Source: Tissierellia bacterium (GTDB lineage: Bacteria; Bacillota_A; Clostridia; Tissierellales; Peptoniphilaceae). Taken from it: 14,404 nt of DNA. Of this stretch, positions 7,960 through 14,404 are shown piece by piece; the first letter of the stretch is position 1; every line of letters starts with the position of its first letter. The translations under genes were made by a program, and so were the position numbers. Under the pieces are notes generated by a model that saw only the letters and a program-made list of their open reading frames with translations, had not been told where the DNA came from and made no database searches. The DNA is taken from assembly GCA_012513395.1 (NCBI GenBank), contig JAAZCH010000354.1, positions 1-14,404 of the forward strand, given 5' to 3'.

Positions 7960-7986
7960 AATCACTTCTTAACGAGGTGATTTTTT
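7960..7986 (+). terminator. intrinsic terminator of the SLH operon
   Basis: AATCAC and GTGATT form the stem, with a possible extra T-G pair, and are followed by TTTTTT (7981-7986). It is the better formed of two related hairpins between the second SLH gene and the lipoprotein gene, so SLH operon transcription would end here. Confidence 0.65.
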
Positions 7987-8054
7987 CTTTCGCTAAATTT
8001 TTAAAATTATAGGAATCGCTTTGGGTATAAGTAAAATAAAGAAAGGAGAAAGCT

Positions 8055-9137
8055 ATGAAAAATAAAAAGAATATAATATTAATAGCGTTGATATTCCTTT
8101 TGGGATTTACTCTCATCAGTTGCAATAACAAGGATGAAGATGTGCTTACTGAAGTTGTAGAAGAAGAAACTCAAAAACCTGAAGTGGATATAAAACCTGA
8201 TGATAAAAAAGAAGAAGCAGAGGAGTTGGATATTCCTAAGAAGATATACGAAGTAGGAGATATTGAAAATATCGATGAAGTAATTAGTTATTTTGATAAA
8301 AAGGCACAGGCAGGACTTAACAAGGGGATCACCTTTGATTGGACAGGAAGAGATGATATTGAAAATTATAAAAAGAGATATTACGAAGAATACATTAAAC
8401 TGAAAACTTTTTATGAGAAACAATATGAAACTTATGCCTATTCAGAAAATCCAGAAGAAATTCCAGCCTTTGTATTGAGAAAAGCTTTTTTAAAAGACCT
8501 AGATGAAGATGGTATAGACGAGATGATTTTATTAATTTATCATCCCGTAATTGAAGGTGAAGAAAACACAGTTTTGGTGTACTCGTATTACGCAGACAAA
8601 GATATGGCGGATCCTATTTATAAATATACTTCTGGATATTATGGAATGGGTGATTTGGGCTTGTATTTGGATATTGGATTTGTAAATGTAAATGGCAAGG
8701 ACCAGCTTTATATAGCAGAAGCTACAGAAACCTTCTATATAAATGAGACTGCCATAGGATACTTGGACAAGATTTTAGGCGAACCGAGAATGGAAATCCA
8801 TCCTGCAGTTATTAAAGGTGTAAATACTGATTTTGAATTGGGAAATGTAAAAGACAGCTATTTTAAAACTAGCAATCAATTTGAACGATATCTAGACACC
8901 ATAACAGATCCGTATGTTTCCCTTAGAGATGTGGAAGTTAAGGATTTTGATGAAGGAAGTTATATGGAAGTTAGGAATAACATCTTTGGGAAAGACAATG
9001 TAATTTTCAATTCAGATAGAAAATCCGGAGAAGAATATTTCAATTATGAATTGGATGAGAATAAGAATATAGAATATGAAAATTCTGATTATTTAGTCTT
9101 AAGTGAAGAGGAATTATTGAAAGAGTTACTATTGTAG
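8055..9137 (+). CDS. predicted lipoprotein of unknown function
   Basis: This is a 360-aa protein with a short basic N-terminus, a hydrophobic segment and a lipobox LISC (Cys23). It should therefore be lipidated and held on the outer face of the membrane. An acidic, Lys/Glu-rich linker (about 26-60) precedes a folded region. Around residue 150 is KDLDEDGIDEMIL, a calcium-loop-like DxDxDG motif seen in many extracellular FG-GAP/VCBS-like proteins; it may bind calcium. I do not recognise a named family or catalytic residues. The start ATG 8055 is preceded by AAAGGAG at good spacing. The gene stands alone between the terminators at 7960 and 9159. Its TAG stop (9135-9137) falls inside the left arm of an inverted-repeat pair, so the C-terminus may have been set by an insertion. 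Confidence 0.8.
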   Translation: MKNKKNIILIALIFLLGFTLISCNNKDEDVLTEVVEEETQKPEVDIKPDDKKEEAEELDIPKKIYEVGDIENIDEVISYFDKKAQAGLNKGITFDWTGRDDIENYKKRYYEEYIKLKTFYEKQYETYAYSENPEEIPAFVLRKAFLKDLDEDGIDEMILLIYHPVIEGEENTVLVYSYYADKDMADPIYKYTSGYYGMGDLGLYLDIGFVNVNGKDQLYIAEATETFYINETAIGYLDKILGEPRMEIHPAVIKGVNTDFELGNVKDSYFKTSNQFERYLDTITDPYVSLRDVEVKDFDEGSYMEVRNNIFGKDNVIFNSDRKSGEEYFNYELDENKNIEYENSDYLVLSEEELLKELLL

Positions 9138-9305
9138 TGGCGGACATGTATACCGTTTAAAGCCTAGCGTCGTCAATATGCTAGGCTTTTATTATCTTAT
9201 ATATGAGGTTAAATCAAATAGCAATGACAAGTTTAAAGTCGCATAAAATGCAACGGCTACATTTCCTTATTGAAATTATATTAGCGGTCAAATGTCCACT
9301 ACTAC
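9134..9305. mobile_element. possible MITE or insertion-sequence relic bounded by imperfect inverted repeats
   Basis: GTAGTGGCGGACATGTATACCG (9134-9155) and the reverse complement of 9284-9305 match at 13 of the first 16 positions. A shared ACCG follows, offset by one base. The 172-bp segment has no coding capacity and holds a terminator hairpin and a small hairpin at 9238-9254. Ends of this kind without a transposase suggest a miniature element or decayed insertion sequence. I see no convincing target-site duplication, so this is tentative. Confidence 0.35.
9159..9189. terminator. bidirectional intrinsic terminator
   Basis: The arms AAAGCCTAGC (9159-9168) and GCTAGGCTTT (9180-9189) pair perfectly over 10 bp around an 11-nt loop. 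A-rich and T-rich flanks allow function on both strands. It lies between the convergent lipoprotein gene (plus) and the iron-sulfur operon (minus) and probably serves both. Confidence 0.8.
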
Positions 9306-9316
9306 CTTAATATACA

Positions 9317-10162
9317 TTACAATTTTTTACCTAAAAACTCCTTATCAATGGCATTAACGGGGCAAATCTTTATACATTCGTCGCATCTTATGCACTCTGG
9401 AGAATTGGGATTTTCTTTCGTATATATATCGTAGCCACAGGCTTCTTTGCACTTACCGCAACTAATGCAATTGTGATTGATTTCAAATTTATAAAAACTA
9501 ATTCCATTAAATATTGCGTAAAATGCTCCAAGGGGACATAAAAATCTACAAAATGGTCTAAATAATACTACACTTAAAACAACTATAAAAATTGCCAAAG
9601 ACAATTTCCAGATAAATAGACCGCCCAATGCGTCTTGTAGCAGTGGATTTAAACCTATTAATGGCAATCCTGCAAAAATAGTTCCTGATGGACATATGTA
9701 TTTGCAAAAAAGTGGGTCAGACATTCCCAATACGTCTTTTGTAACTACAGGAAGTATAAACACAAAGACTAATAAAATTATGTATTTTAGATACTTCATG
9801 ATATTAGAGATTCTTCCATGTTTTATTTTTTTAGCTTTAATTTTGTATAATAAATCTTGAAAAAATCCAAAGGGGCATAAGTAACCACAGTAAAATCTCC
9901 CAGCCGTCACGCCAAATAGAACTAATAATCCCAAAACATAATGGGAAATATTAAATTTGGGAGTATTGGAAACACTTTGCATAGCTCCTATGGGACATGA
10001 GCCGATGGCACCTGGACAGGAATAGCAGTTAAGTACAGGAACGCACAAGGTTTTGGAGCTTCCTGTGTAAATTTTTCCTTCTACAAAACCCTTTAGGTTA
10101 CCGTTAAATGCCAGGGCGCCTAGAGCTTGAATCATATTCCTTTTTGAAAATCTATTATCCAA
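9317..10162 (-). CDS. NapH/NosR-like polytopic 4Fe-4S membrane protein
   Basis: This is a 281-aa membrane protein likely to pass electrons between a membrane or periplasmic partner and cytosolic donors; the partner is unknown. An N-terminal motif CYSCPGAIGSCPIGA (46-60) is followed by a membrane segment and CGYLCPFG (92-99). Further on are CKYICPSG (153-160), CRFLCPLGA (205-213), and a C-terminal 2[4Fe-4S] ferredoxin domain. That domain has C232, C235, C238, C242 and C257, C260, C263, C267. There are about four to five hydrophobic segments in between. The CX3CP pairs are typical of the NapH/NosR/CcoG group. The start is TTG 10162, which overlaps the stop of the upstream small gene by 8 bp and so implies translational coupling. 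An in-frame ATG at 10135 preceded by AAAGGA is an alternative. Confidence 0.85.
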   Translation of the reverse strand: MDNRFSKRNMIQALGALAFNGNLKGFVEGKIYTGSSKTLCVPVLNCYSCPGAIGSCPIGAMQSVSNTPKFNISHYVLGLLVLFGVTAGRFYCGYLCPFGFFQDLLYKIKAKKIKHGRISNIMKYLKYIILLVFVFILPVVTKDVLGMSDPLFCKYICPSGTIFAGLPLIGLNPLLQDALGGLFIWKLSLAIFIVVLSVVLFRPFCRFLCPLGAFYAIFNGISFYKFEINHNCISCGKCKEACGYDIYTKENPNSPECIRCDECIKICPVNAIDKEFLGKKL

Positions 10163-10289
10163 TTCCTATACACTCCAAGCAGATATTTATTGCTTTTTGC
10201 AAAACTATAAGAGCCTCGCCTCTGGAAATCCCATTTATTACTCCACATATCCCTAGAGCGAAGATGATTTTATTTAAATGTTTTTTCAT
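10155..10289 (-). CDS. CD1871A-family CXXC small protein (44 aa)
   Basis: This short gene encodes 44 residues: a basic, hydrophobic N-terminus (MKKHLNKIIFALGICGVI), then RGEALIVLQKAINICLECIG. The C-terminal CLEC is a CXXC pair in the ICLECIGIG ending that I associate with CD1871A-family mini-proteins, usually found beside NapH-like 4Fe-4S proteins. GGAGG lies at 10300-10296, 6 nt ahead of the ATG. Its TAA overlaps the start of the iron-sulfur gene, so the two form an operon. A single membrane helix with a cysteine pair near one face suggests a redox or cluster-delivery helper. The function of the family is not established to my knowledge. Confidence 0.85.
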   Translation of the reverse strand: MKKHLNKIIFALGICGVINGISRGEALIVLQKAINICLECIGIG

Positions 10290-10306
10290 TTCTTACCTCC
10301 TATTAC

Positions 10307-10335
10307 ATTATAATTACATAGATTTACTAAGTCAA
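10307..10335 (-). promoter_or_regulatory. promoter of the CXXC / 4Fe-4S operon
   Basis: On the minus strand, TTGACT (10335-10330) and TATAAT (10312-10307) are separated by 17 bp, a near-consensus sigma-A promoter. Predicted initiation at about 10300 would leave only about 11 nt before the ATG at 10289, so the transcript would begin at or very near the GGAGG. A plus-strand TATAAT (10309-10314) overlaps it and may serve the divergent gene at 10371, though its -35 is poor. Confidence 0.7.
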
Positions 10336-10370
10336 ATGAGGTAAAATAAATTAAATAATGGGGTGAAGAT

Positions 10371-11849
10371 ATGTTGGATGAATTAAATTTAAATAGAAGA
10401 AAATTATTTCAAGACTTTAAAGTTTCAGAATTGGGGGAGAGATTTGCGAGATTGCAAAGAATTTGTGAATCCATGGATATCCCTATATTGATTATTGTAG
10501 ATGGCTGGGAGTCCAGTGGAAAAGGCTATGTAATCAATGATTTGGTTAGAGAATTAAATCCTAAATTTTATGATGTTGAAGTATTTGAAAGAATTTCTGG
10601 AGAGGATTTGGAGTATCCTTTTATGAGAAAATTCTGGATATATACTCCGAAAAAAGGACACGTAAAAGTCTTCGATAGATCTTTTTATTATGAGCTTATG
10701 GACAATATAAATATCGATGGAAGAGAGCTTAGTAAAAAGATAGATTCGATTAAAGGTATTGAAAAGATTTTATACGACGACAAAACTATAATATTAAAAT
10801 TCTTTTTGGATGTTTCTAAGGAAGTTCAAAAAGATAGAATCAATGAAATGAAAAATTCTGAGCTAAGATCATTTTACATCGATGTTCATGATATAGATCA
10901 AAATGAGAATTATAAAAGTTATAGAAAGCACTTTGAGCATATTTTACAGTTAACGAATTTTAAGTATGCACCATGGCATATAATTAACTCTGACGATAAA
11001 AAAGCTGCTTCCAAGGAGGCCTTGGGAGTGGTGATTGAAGAGGTTCAAAAGGGAATCGAAAGAGTAGCTACCCAAAGGGAAAATGGAATTAGAATTCACA
11101 GGGATTATGTAGCTGATAAGAAAATTTTAGACAATATCAATTTGGGAAAAAATATTTTAGCTGAAGATTACTCCCAATTAGAAAATCTCCAAAGGGAAGT
11201 TTCTGAAATATTCATAAAATATCACAATCGCAGTATCCCGATTGTACTAGTTTTTGAAGGTGTGGATGCAGCAGGGAAAGATGGAGCCATAAGTAGGCTG
11301 ATTCGCCATGTGGACCCAAGACTTTATAAAGTACATGCCATATCTGCGCCTAATGAAGGAGAAAATGCTAGGAATTATTTGTGGAGATTTTATACAAAAA
11401 TTCCAAAAGATGGATATGCCTCCATTTTTTCTAGGTCTTGGTATGGTAGGGTTATGGTAGAAAGAGTGGAAGGATTCGCCACCTTAAGGGAATGGGAACG
11501 AGCTTATGGTGAAATGCTAGAGATGGAAAGGCAAATTTATTCCCATGGAGGATTAGTAATCAAGTTTTTTGTAGCAATAGACAAAGACACTCAGCTAGAA
11601 AGATTTGAAGATAGGGAAATAGAACCTGATAAACAATATAAAATCACTGACGAAGATTGGCGAAATAGAGATAAATGGGATGAATATATTGAAGCCATGA
11701 ACGAAATGCTAGACAGAACAAATGTAGATTTTGCTCCATGGATTATTGTAGAAGGAAATAATAAGAACTTTGCTAGAATAAAAGTTATAAAAGAATTTTT
11801 ACGTTTAGCAAAAAAACATTTAGCAGAATATGAGAAAAACAATTCGTAA
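10371..11849 (+). CDS. pap: two-domain PPK2, polyphosphate:AMP phosphotransferase
   Basis: This cytosolic kinase probably transfers phosphate from polyphosphate to AMP to give ADP. The 492-aa length and two tandem PPK2 folds match class II PPK2 (Pap) enzymes of about 475-500 aa. Domain 1 has Walker A DGWESSGKG (44-52) and a lid/Walker B region FDRSFYYEL (101-109). Domain 2 has EGVDAAGKDG (296-305), R-rich AISRLIRHVDPR and FSRSWYGR (353-360), then DRTNVDFAPWIIVEGNNK (448-465). Domain 1 lacks the WYGR of the Walker B motif, so domain 2 is probably the catalytic one. This is inferred from motif quality. The start ATG 10371 follows GGGGTGAAG. The gene is monocistronic, divergent from the iron-sulfur operon and closed by the terminator at 11860. 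The class II assignment is strong, though the AMP preference rests on family knowledge. Confidence 0.9.
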   Translation: MLDELNLNRRKLFQDFKVSELGERFARLQRICESMDIPILIIVDGWESSGKGYVINDLVRELNPKFYDVEVFERISGEDLEYPFMRKFWIYTPKKGHVKVFDRSFYYELMDNINIDGRELSKKIDSIKGIEKILYDDKTIILKFFLDVSKEVQKDRINEMKNSELRSFYIDVHDIDQNENYKSYRKHFEHILQLTNFKYAPWHIINSDDKKAASKEALGVVIEEVQKGIERVATQRENGIRIHRDYVADKKILDNINLGKNILAEDYSQLENLQREVSEIFIKYHNRSIPIVLVFEGVDAAGKDGAISRLIRHVDPRLYKVHAISAPNEGENARNYLWRFYTKIPKDGYASIFSRSWYGRVMVERVEGFATLREWERAYGEMLEMERQIYSHGGLVIKFFVAIDKDTQLERFEDREIEPDKQYKITDEDWRNRDKWDEYIEAMNEMLDRTNVDFAPWIIVEGNNKNFARIKVIKEFLRLAKKHLAEYEKNNS

Positions 11850-11859
11850 TAGCATAACT

Positions 11860-11889
11860 AAAGCCCAGCTTCTAAAGACGCTGGGCTTT
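11860..11889. terminator. bidirectional intrinsic terminator
   Basis: AAAGCCCAGC (11860-11869) and GCTGGGCTTT (11880-11889) form a perfect 10-bp stem around a 10-nt loop. It lies between the convergent stop codons of the PPK2 gene (11849) and the regulator (11916), so it probably terminates both. Confidence 0.85.
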
Positions 11890-11915
11890 AATACATACAA
11901 AATCAAGGACTTAGC

Positions 11916-12605
11916 TTATAGATTATTTTTTTCCAATTCATTTAAATATCTATAAGCGGTAGCTTCGCTAACATCTAGTTTTTTTGCAACTTCAGTGATT
12001 GCATTTTTTAAAGAAAAAATCCCGCGTTTTTTCAATTCAGTTACAATATAAAGTCTATCTTTTTTCTTCAATCTATCTATTGATAAATTACTTCTTTTTA
12101 CAATGGAGTTAATCGTTTCATGAACAAGTTCTTCTATATTAGTGCTTACAATTTCAGTATCTTGGTTTAAGGATAAATCATCTATTCTCTCAAAACTAAA
12201 ACCTTTAATCAACTCATCAGGATGGCACAAGCTCATAACAGCATTGCTTACATCTTTAAATTTAGAATCATCAAAAGTAACGCACAATAATCCTACTAAC
12301 TTTCCCCGATCTTTTATATAAATTGTCGAACTTCTAAGTATTTTATTTTTCATGGAAACTGAATAATAATTTACATCATAATCTTCTGTTTTGTATCTCT
12401 CATCAGAAATATATTCCATAATGAGAGGAGTCAAAGGTGAGCCAATAGTTCTATTCGTAACGTGTCCATTTGCTATGGCTATTATAGAATCATCTCCCAT
12501 GCTTAAATCGTGAAGTGCAATTTCGTAGCTAGGTCCTATTACTAGTCCTAAAAAATTGACTAACTTCACATAATGTTCTCTCAATTCTAATCTCAAGTGT
12601 TCCAC
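11916..12605 (-). CDS. YheO-like PAS/HTH transcriptional regulator, divergent from tnaA
   Basis: This is a 229-aa DNA-binding regulator of the YheO/DauR type. The N-terminal YheO-PAS domain (about 10-120) shows YEIALHDLS and the family-typical IIAIANGHVTNRTIG (41-55). The C-terminal HTH (about 180-225) shows RGIFSLKNAITEVAKKLDVS then EATAYRYL. Divergence from tnaA suggests it controls tryptophan catabolism, perhaps sensing tryptophan or a related ligand; this is inferred from position only. The start given is GTG 12605, but the only Shine-Dalgarno-like stretch, AAAGGTGG, ends one base before it. The in-frame TTG at 12596 (residue 4) is better spaced and may be the real start. A minus-strand -10 TATAAT is at 12640-12635 with TTGTGT 18 bp upstream. 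Confidence 0.85.
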   Translation of the reverse strand: MEHLRLELREHYVKLVNFLGLVIGPSYEIALHDLSMGDDSIIAIANGHVTNRTIGSPLTPLIMEYISDERYKTEDYDVNYYSVSMKNKILRSSTIYIKDRGKLVGLLCVTFDDSKFKDVSNAVMSLCHPDELIKGFSFERIDDLSLNQDTEIVSTNIEELVHETINSIVKRSNLSIDRLKKKDRLYIVTELKKRGIFSLKNAITEVAKKLDVSEATAYRYLNELEKNNL

Positions 12606-12634
12606 ACCACCTTTTTAAAAAATAAACTAATAAT

Positions 12635-12664
12635 ATTATATCCTAAATTAGAAAATATACACAA
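12635..12664 (-). promoter_or_regulatory. probable promoter of the YheO-like regulator
   Basis: On the minus strand, TTGTGT (12664-12659) and TATAAT (12640-12635) are separated by 18 bp, 29 bp upstream of the GTG at 12605. The -10 is perfect and the -35 is moderate. Confidence 0.5.
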
Positions 12665-12750
12665 AAAAACTTAAAATTCACGAAAATTGCGAGAATATTC
12701 TTAATAAAAATATGTAAATGAGAATTCTAGTTTTTGAACATGATAAATAA

Positions 12751-12767
12751 ATTGCAAAATGTGCAAT
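12751..12767. promoter_or_regulatory. palindromic candidate operator upstream of tnaA
   Basis: ATTGCA (12751-12756) and TGCAAT (12762-12767) form a perfect 6-bp inverted repeat with a 5-nt spacer. It ends 43 bp before the tnaA -35 and lies between the two divergent promoters. TTGCA recurs at 12811 (the -35) and 12859 (within the cre-like box). It is a plausible binding site for the YheO-like regulator; no direct evidence is available. Confidence 0.45.
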
Positions 12768-12810
12768 AAAGTAAAAAAATGTAATGTCTTAGTAAAAATT
12801 GAGAAAATAC

Positions 12811-12839
12811 TTGCAAGAAATTATTTGTATTGATATAAT
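12811..12839 (+). promoter_or_regulatory. tnaA promoter
   Basis: TTGCAA (12811-12816) and a perfect TATAAT (12834-12839) have 17-bp spacing and an extended -10 TGA (12831-12833). Predicted initiation is near 12846, leaving about 40 nt of leader. It is among the best promoters in the window. Confidence 0.75.
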
Positions 12840-12849
12840 AATTATTATA

Positions 12850-12863
12850 TGAAAGCGATTGCA
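12850..12863 (+). promoter_or_regulatory. cre-like CcpA box at the tnaA transcription start
   Basis: TGAAAGCGATTGCA matches the Gram-positive cre consensus TGWNANCGNTNWCA at every fixed position, with a single mismatch (G at position 12). It starts about 4 bp after the predicted initiation site, a position where CcpA normally represses. This would place tryptophanase under carbon-catabolite repression. Confidence 0.6.
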
Positions 12864-12885
12864 CAAATTAGATTAGGAGGTTATT

Positions 12886-14277
12886 ATGGCAATTAAATAT
12901 GTACCAGAACCGTTCAGAATCAAGATGGTAGAACCAATTAAGATGTTAACAAGAGAAGAAAGAGAAGAAGCGATTAAGCGAGCAAATTACAATATGTTTA
13001 GCTTGAAAAGCTCAGAAGTCTACATAGACTTGACTACAGACTCAGGAACTAATGCTATGAGTTCTGACCAATGGTCAGGCATGATGGTAGGAGATGAAGC
13101 CTATGCAGGAGGATCTAGTTACTTTAAACTTCTAGAAGCAGCAGAAGATATCTTTGGATATGGATTCTTCCAACCAGTACATCAAGGTCGTGCAGCAGAA
13201 AAAGTACTATTTCCAATAATTTTAGAAAAGGGTAAATTTGCAATATCTAATATGTTCTTCGATACCACAAGAGCTCACGTAGAATTAGCAGGAGCTAGAG
13301 CAATTGATTGTGTAATAGAAGAAGCAAAGGATCCAACTTTGAGAGTAAAATTCAAAGGTAATATGGACGTTAAGAAATTAGAGGAGATTATTCTAGAAAA
13401 AGGCCCAGAAAATATTGGAATGGTAGTTATGACTATAACCAATAACTCTGCAGGTGGACAACCTGTTTCCATGGCGAATTTAAGAGAAGTTTCTGAAATT
13501 TGTAAAAAATATAATATCTTCTACGATATTGACGCAGCAAGATATGCAGAAAATGCTTACTTCATCAAAAGAGATGAAGAAGGATATGCAGATAAAACCA
13601 TAAAAGAAATTGTAAGAGAAATGTTTAGTTATGCCGATGCATTTACTATGTCAGCGAAAAAAGACACCATAGTAAACATGGGCGGGCTATTAGGCATAAA
13701 AGATCCTGATTCAGAATTAATCTTACCAGTAAAGGCAAATTGTATTTCCTTTGAAGGATTTACTACTTACGGAGGATTAAATGGTAGAGACTTAGAGGCT
13801 TTAGCAATAGGTCTTTATGAAGGAACAGACGATGACTTTTTGGCGTATAGAATCGGCCAAATGGAATATCTAGCTTCTAGGCTAGATGATGCAGGTATAG
13901 CGTATCAATCTCCAGTAGGCGGACACGGAGTATTCCTAGACGCAAGATCCATGTTCCCCAATATTCCTTACTATGAATTTCCAGGACAAATATTAGGAAT
14001 AGAACTTTATAAAGAAGCTGGGATTAGAACTTCAGAAATTGGATCATATATGTTAGGAAACGACCCAGATACAGGTAAGCAACTAGAAGCAGACTTCGAC
14101 TTCACTAGACTTGCAATACCAAGAAGAGTTTACACACAAGCTCACTTAGACATCATAGCAGACGCACTTATTGCTATAAAAGAACGAGCACACGAAATCA
14201 AGAGAGGTTATAGAATAACTTGGGAGCCTCCAATTTTGAGACACTTCCAAGCTAAATTAGAACCGATTGAAGATTAA
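12886..14277 (+). CDS. tnaA: tryptophanase (tryptophan indole-lyase)
   Basis: This cytosolic PLP enzyme splits L-tryptophan to indole, pyruvate and ammonia. Its 463 aa compare with about 471 in E. coli. PLP-site features are present: HQGR (99-102), FFDTT with stacking F125, D216 and R219 in IDAARYAEN, and the Schiff-base Lys in SAKKD (K259). Tryptophanase is favoured over tyrosine phenol-lyase by D126 (Thr in the phenol-lyase) and I385 in SEIGSY (Arg there). H453 in LRHF (Phe there) points the same way. GKQ plus the [10 protein letters not shown] segment also match tryptophanase. One oddity is QGRA instead of the usual QGRG. AGGAGG (12875-12880) sits 5 nt before the ATG. It is followed without a terminator by a transporter gene, so the pair forms a tryptophan-use operon. 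The specificity call is from recalled alignments. Confidence 0.93.
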   Translation: MAIKYVPEPFRIKMVEPIKMLTREEREEAIKRANYNMFSLKSSEVYIDLTTDSGTNAMSSDQWSGMMVGDEAYAGGSSYFKLLEAAEDIFGYGFFQPVHQGRAAEKVLFPIILEKGKFAISNMFFDTTRAHVELAGARAIDCVIEEAKDPTLRVKFKGNMDVKKLEEIILEKGPENIGMVVMTITNNSAGGQPVSMANLREVSEICKKYNIFYDIDAARYAENAYFIKRDEEGYADKTIKEIVREMFSYADAFTMSAKKDTIVNMGGLLGIKDPDSELILPVKANCISFEGFTTYGGLNGRDLEALAIGLYEGTDDDFLAYRIGQMEYLASRLDDAGIAYQSPVGGHGVFLDARSMFPNIPYYEFPGQILGIELYKEAGIRTSEIGSYMLGNDPDTGKQLEADFDFTRLAIPRRVYTQAHLDIIADALIAIKERAHEIKRGYRITWEPPILRHFQAKLEPIED

Positions 14278-14332
14278 ATTAGAAAGAACTAAAAATTAAA
14301 ATTAAACATTAAAATCCTAAAGGAGAACTATT

Positions 14333-14404
14333 ATGGGGGAAACAAATAATAGAGAACAATTTGCTAGTCGTTGGGGATTTATAATGTCATGTATAGGATC
14401 TGCT
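14333..14404 (+). CDS. sodium:neurotransmitter symporter family transporter, partial (likely TnaT)
   Basis: Only the first 24 codons are present and the gene runs off the right edge. MGETNNREQFASRWGFIMSC continuing to IGSA is the start typical of the SNF/NSS family (xFxSRWGFILxxIGxAVGLGN). AAAGGAG at 14319-14325 precedes the ATG with 7 nt spacing. It lies 55 bp after tnaA with no terminator between, so it is probably co-transcribed. Bacterial NSS members next to tryptophanase include the sodium-coupled tryptophan importer TnaT, so tryptophan uptake is the most likely role. Substrate is inferred from context. Confidence 0.8.
   Translation, partial: MGETNNREQFASRWGFIMSCIGSA

Noticed and set aside
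7949..8131. 60-codon minus-strand open frame over the lipoprotein start
   Set aside because: It is antisense to the lipoprotein's ribosome site and signal peptide, crosses the terminator, and has no initiation signals of its own.
10108..10344. 78-codon plus-strand open frame
   Set aside because: It lies antisense to the 5' end of the iron-sulfur gene and the whole 44-aa CXXC gene, has no ribosome site and gives an unremarkable low-complexity product.
12846..12885. tnaC-type leader peptide with a regulatory tryptophan codon
   Set aside because: The predicted leader is about 40 nt and contains no ATG-started open frame with a Trp codon before tnaA.
12886..14277. tyrosine phenol-lyase as the identity of the beta-eliminating lyase
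   Set aside because: The three residues that separate the two enzymes read Asp126, Ile385 and His453, all as in tryptophanase, not Thr, Arg and Phe.

Overview
The window is AT-rich DNA with A-rich GGAGG-type ribosome binding sites. It carries S-layer-homology (SLH) surface proteins, an intrinsic-terminator style of gene punctuation, a CD1871A-type CXXC mini-protein and a tryptophanase locus with a cre-like box. This points to a low-GC Gram-positive anaerobe. An indole-producing Tissierellia coccus such as Peptoniphilus or Anaerococcus would fit, but the genus is inferred and not shown by the sequence.

Layout. Positions 1-441 hold a probable degraded 3' coding end, three consecutive stem-loops ending in an intrinsic terminator, and the promoter of the surface-protein pair. 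Positions 442-7809 encode two large secreted, SLH-anchored proteins in tandem. The first has a right-handed beta-helix with GGxI repeats, an InlB/Flg_new-like repeat, a Cna-B-like domain, five SHIRT-like repeats and SLH modules. The second has an unrecognised N-terminal region, two Flg_new-like repeats, one SHIRT-like repeat and SLH modules. The second gene's well-placed ATG is separated from its reading frame by a one-base difference in an A6 tract, so it is frameshifted as sequenced. Positions 7810-8054 hold two related terminator-like hairpins flanking a long stem with a very GC-rich loop. Positions 8055-9137 encode a lipoprotein of unknown function. It ends inside the left arm of an imperfect inverted-repeat pair (9134-9305) that may be a small mobile-element relic.

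On the minus strand, 10289-9317 is a two-gene operon: a 44-aa CXXC protein not called by a normal ORF cutoff, then a polytopic NapH/NosR-like iron-sulfur protein. A divergent gene at 10371-11849 encodes a two-domain PPK2 enzyme, probably polyphosphate:AMP phosphotransferase. It ends at a terminator shared with the convergent YheO-like PAS/HTH regulator (12605-11916).

The right end is a tryptophan catabolic locus. The YheO-like regulator is divergent from tnaA (tryptophanase, 12886-14277). tnaA is followed 55 bp later by the start of a sodium:neurotransmitter-symporter-family transporter, probably the tryptophan importer, cut by the window edge. tnaA has a near-consensus promoter, a cre-like box just downstream of the predicted transcription start, and an upstream perfect palindrome that could be the regulator's operator. 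There is no room for an E. coli-style tnaC leader. Together the locus would import tryptophan and split it to indole, pyruvate and ammonia, with likely carbon-catabolite control.

The most unusual items are the out-of-frame start of the second surface gene, the SLH-anchored SHIRT array with two nearly identical copies, and the GC-core hairpin at 7875-7937. I did not find CRISPR arrays, tRNA or rRNA genes, or intact transposases.
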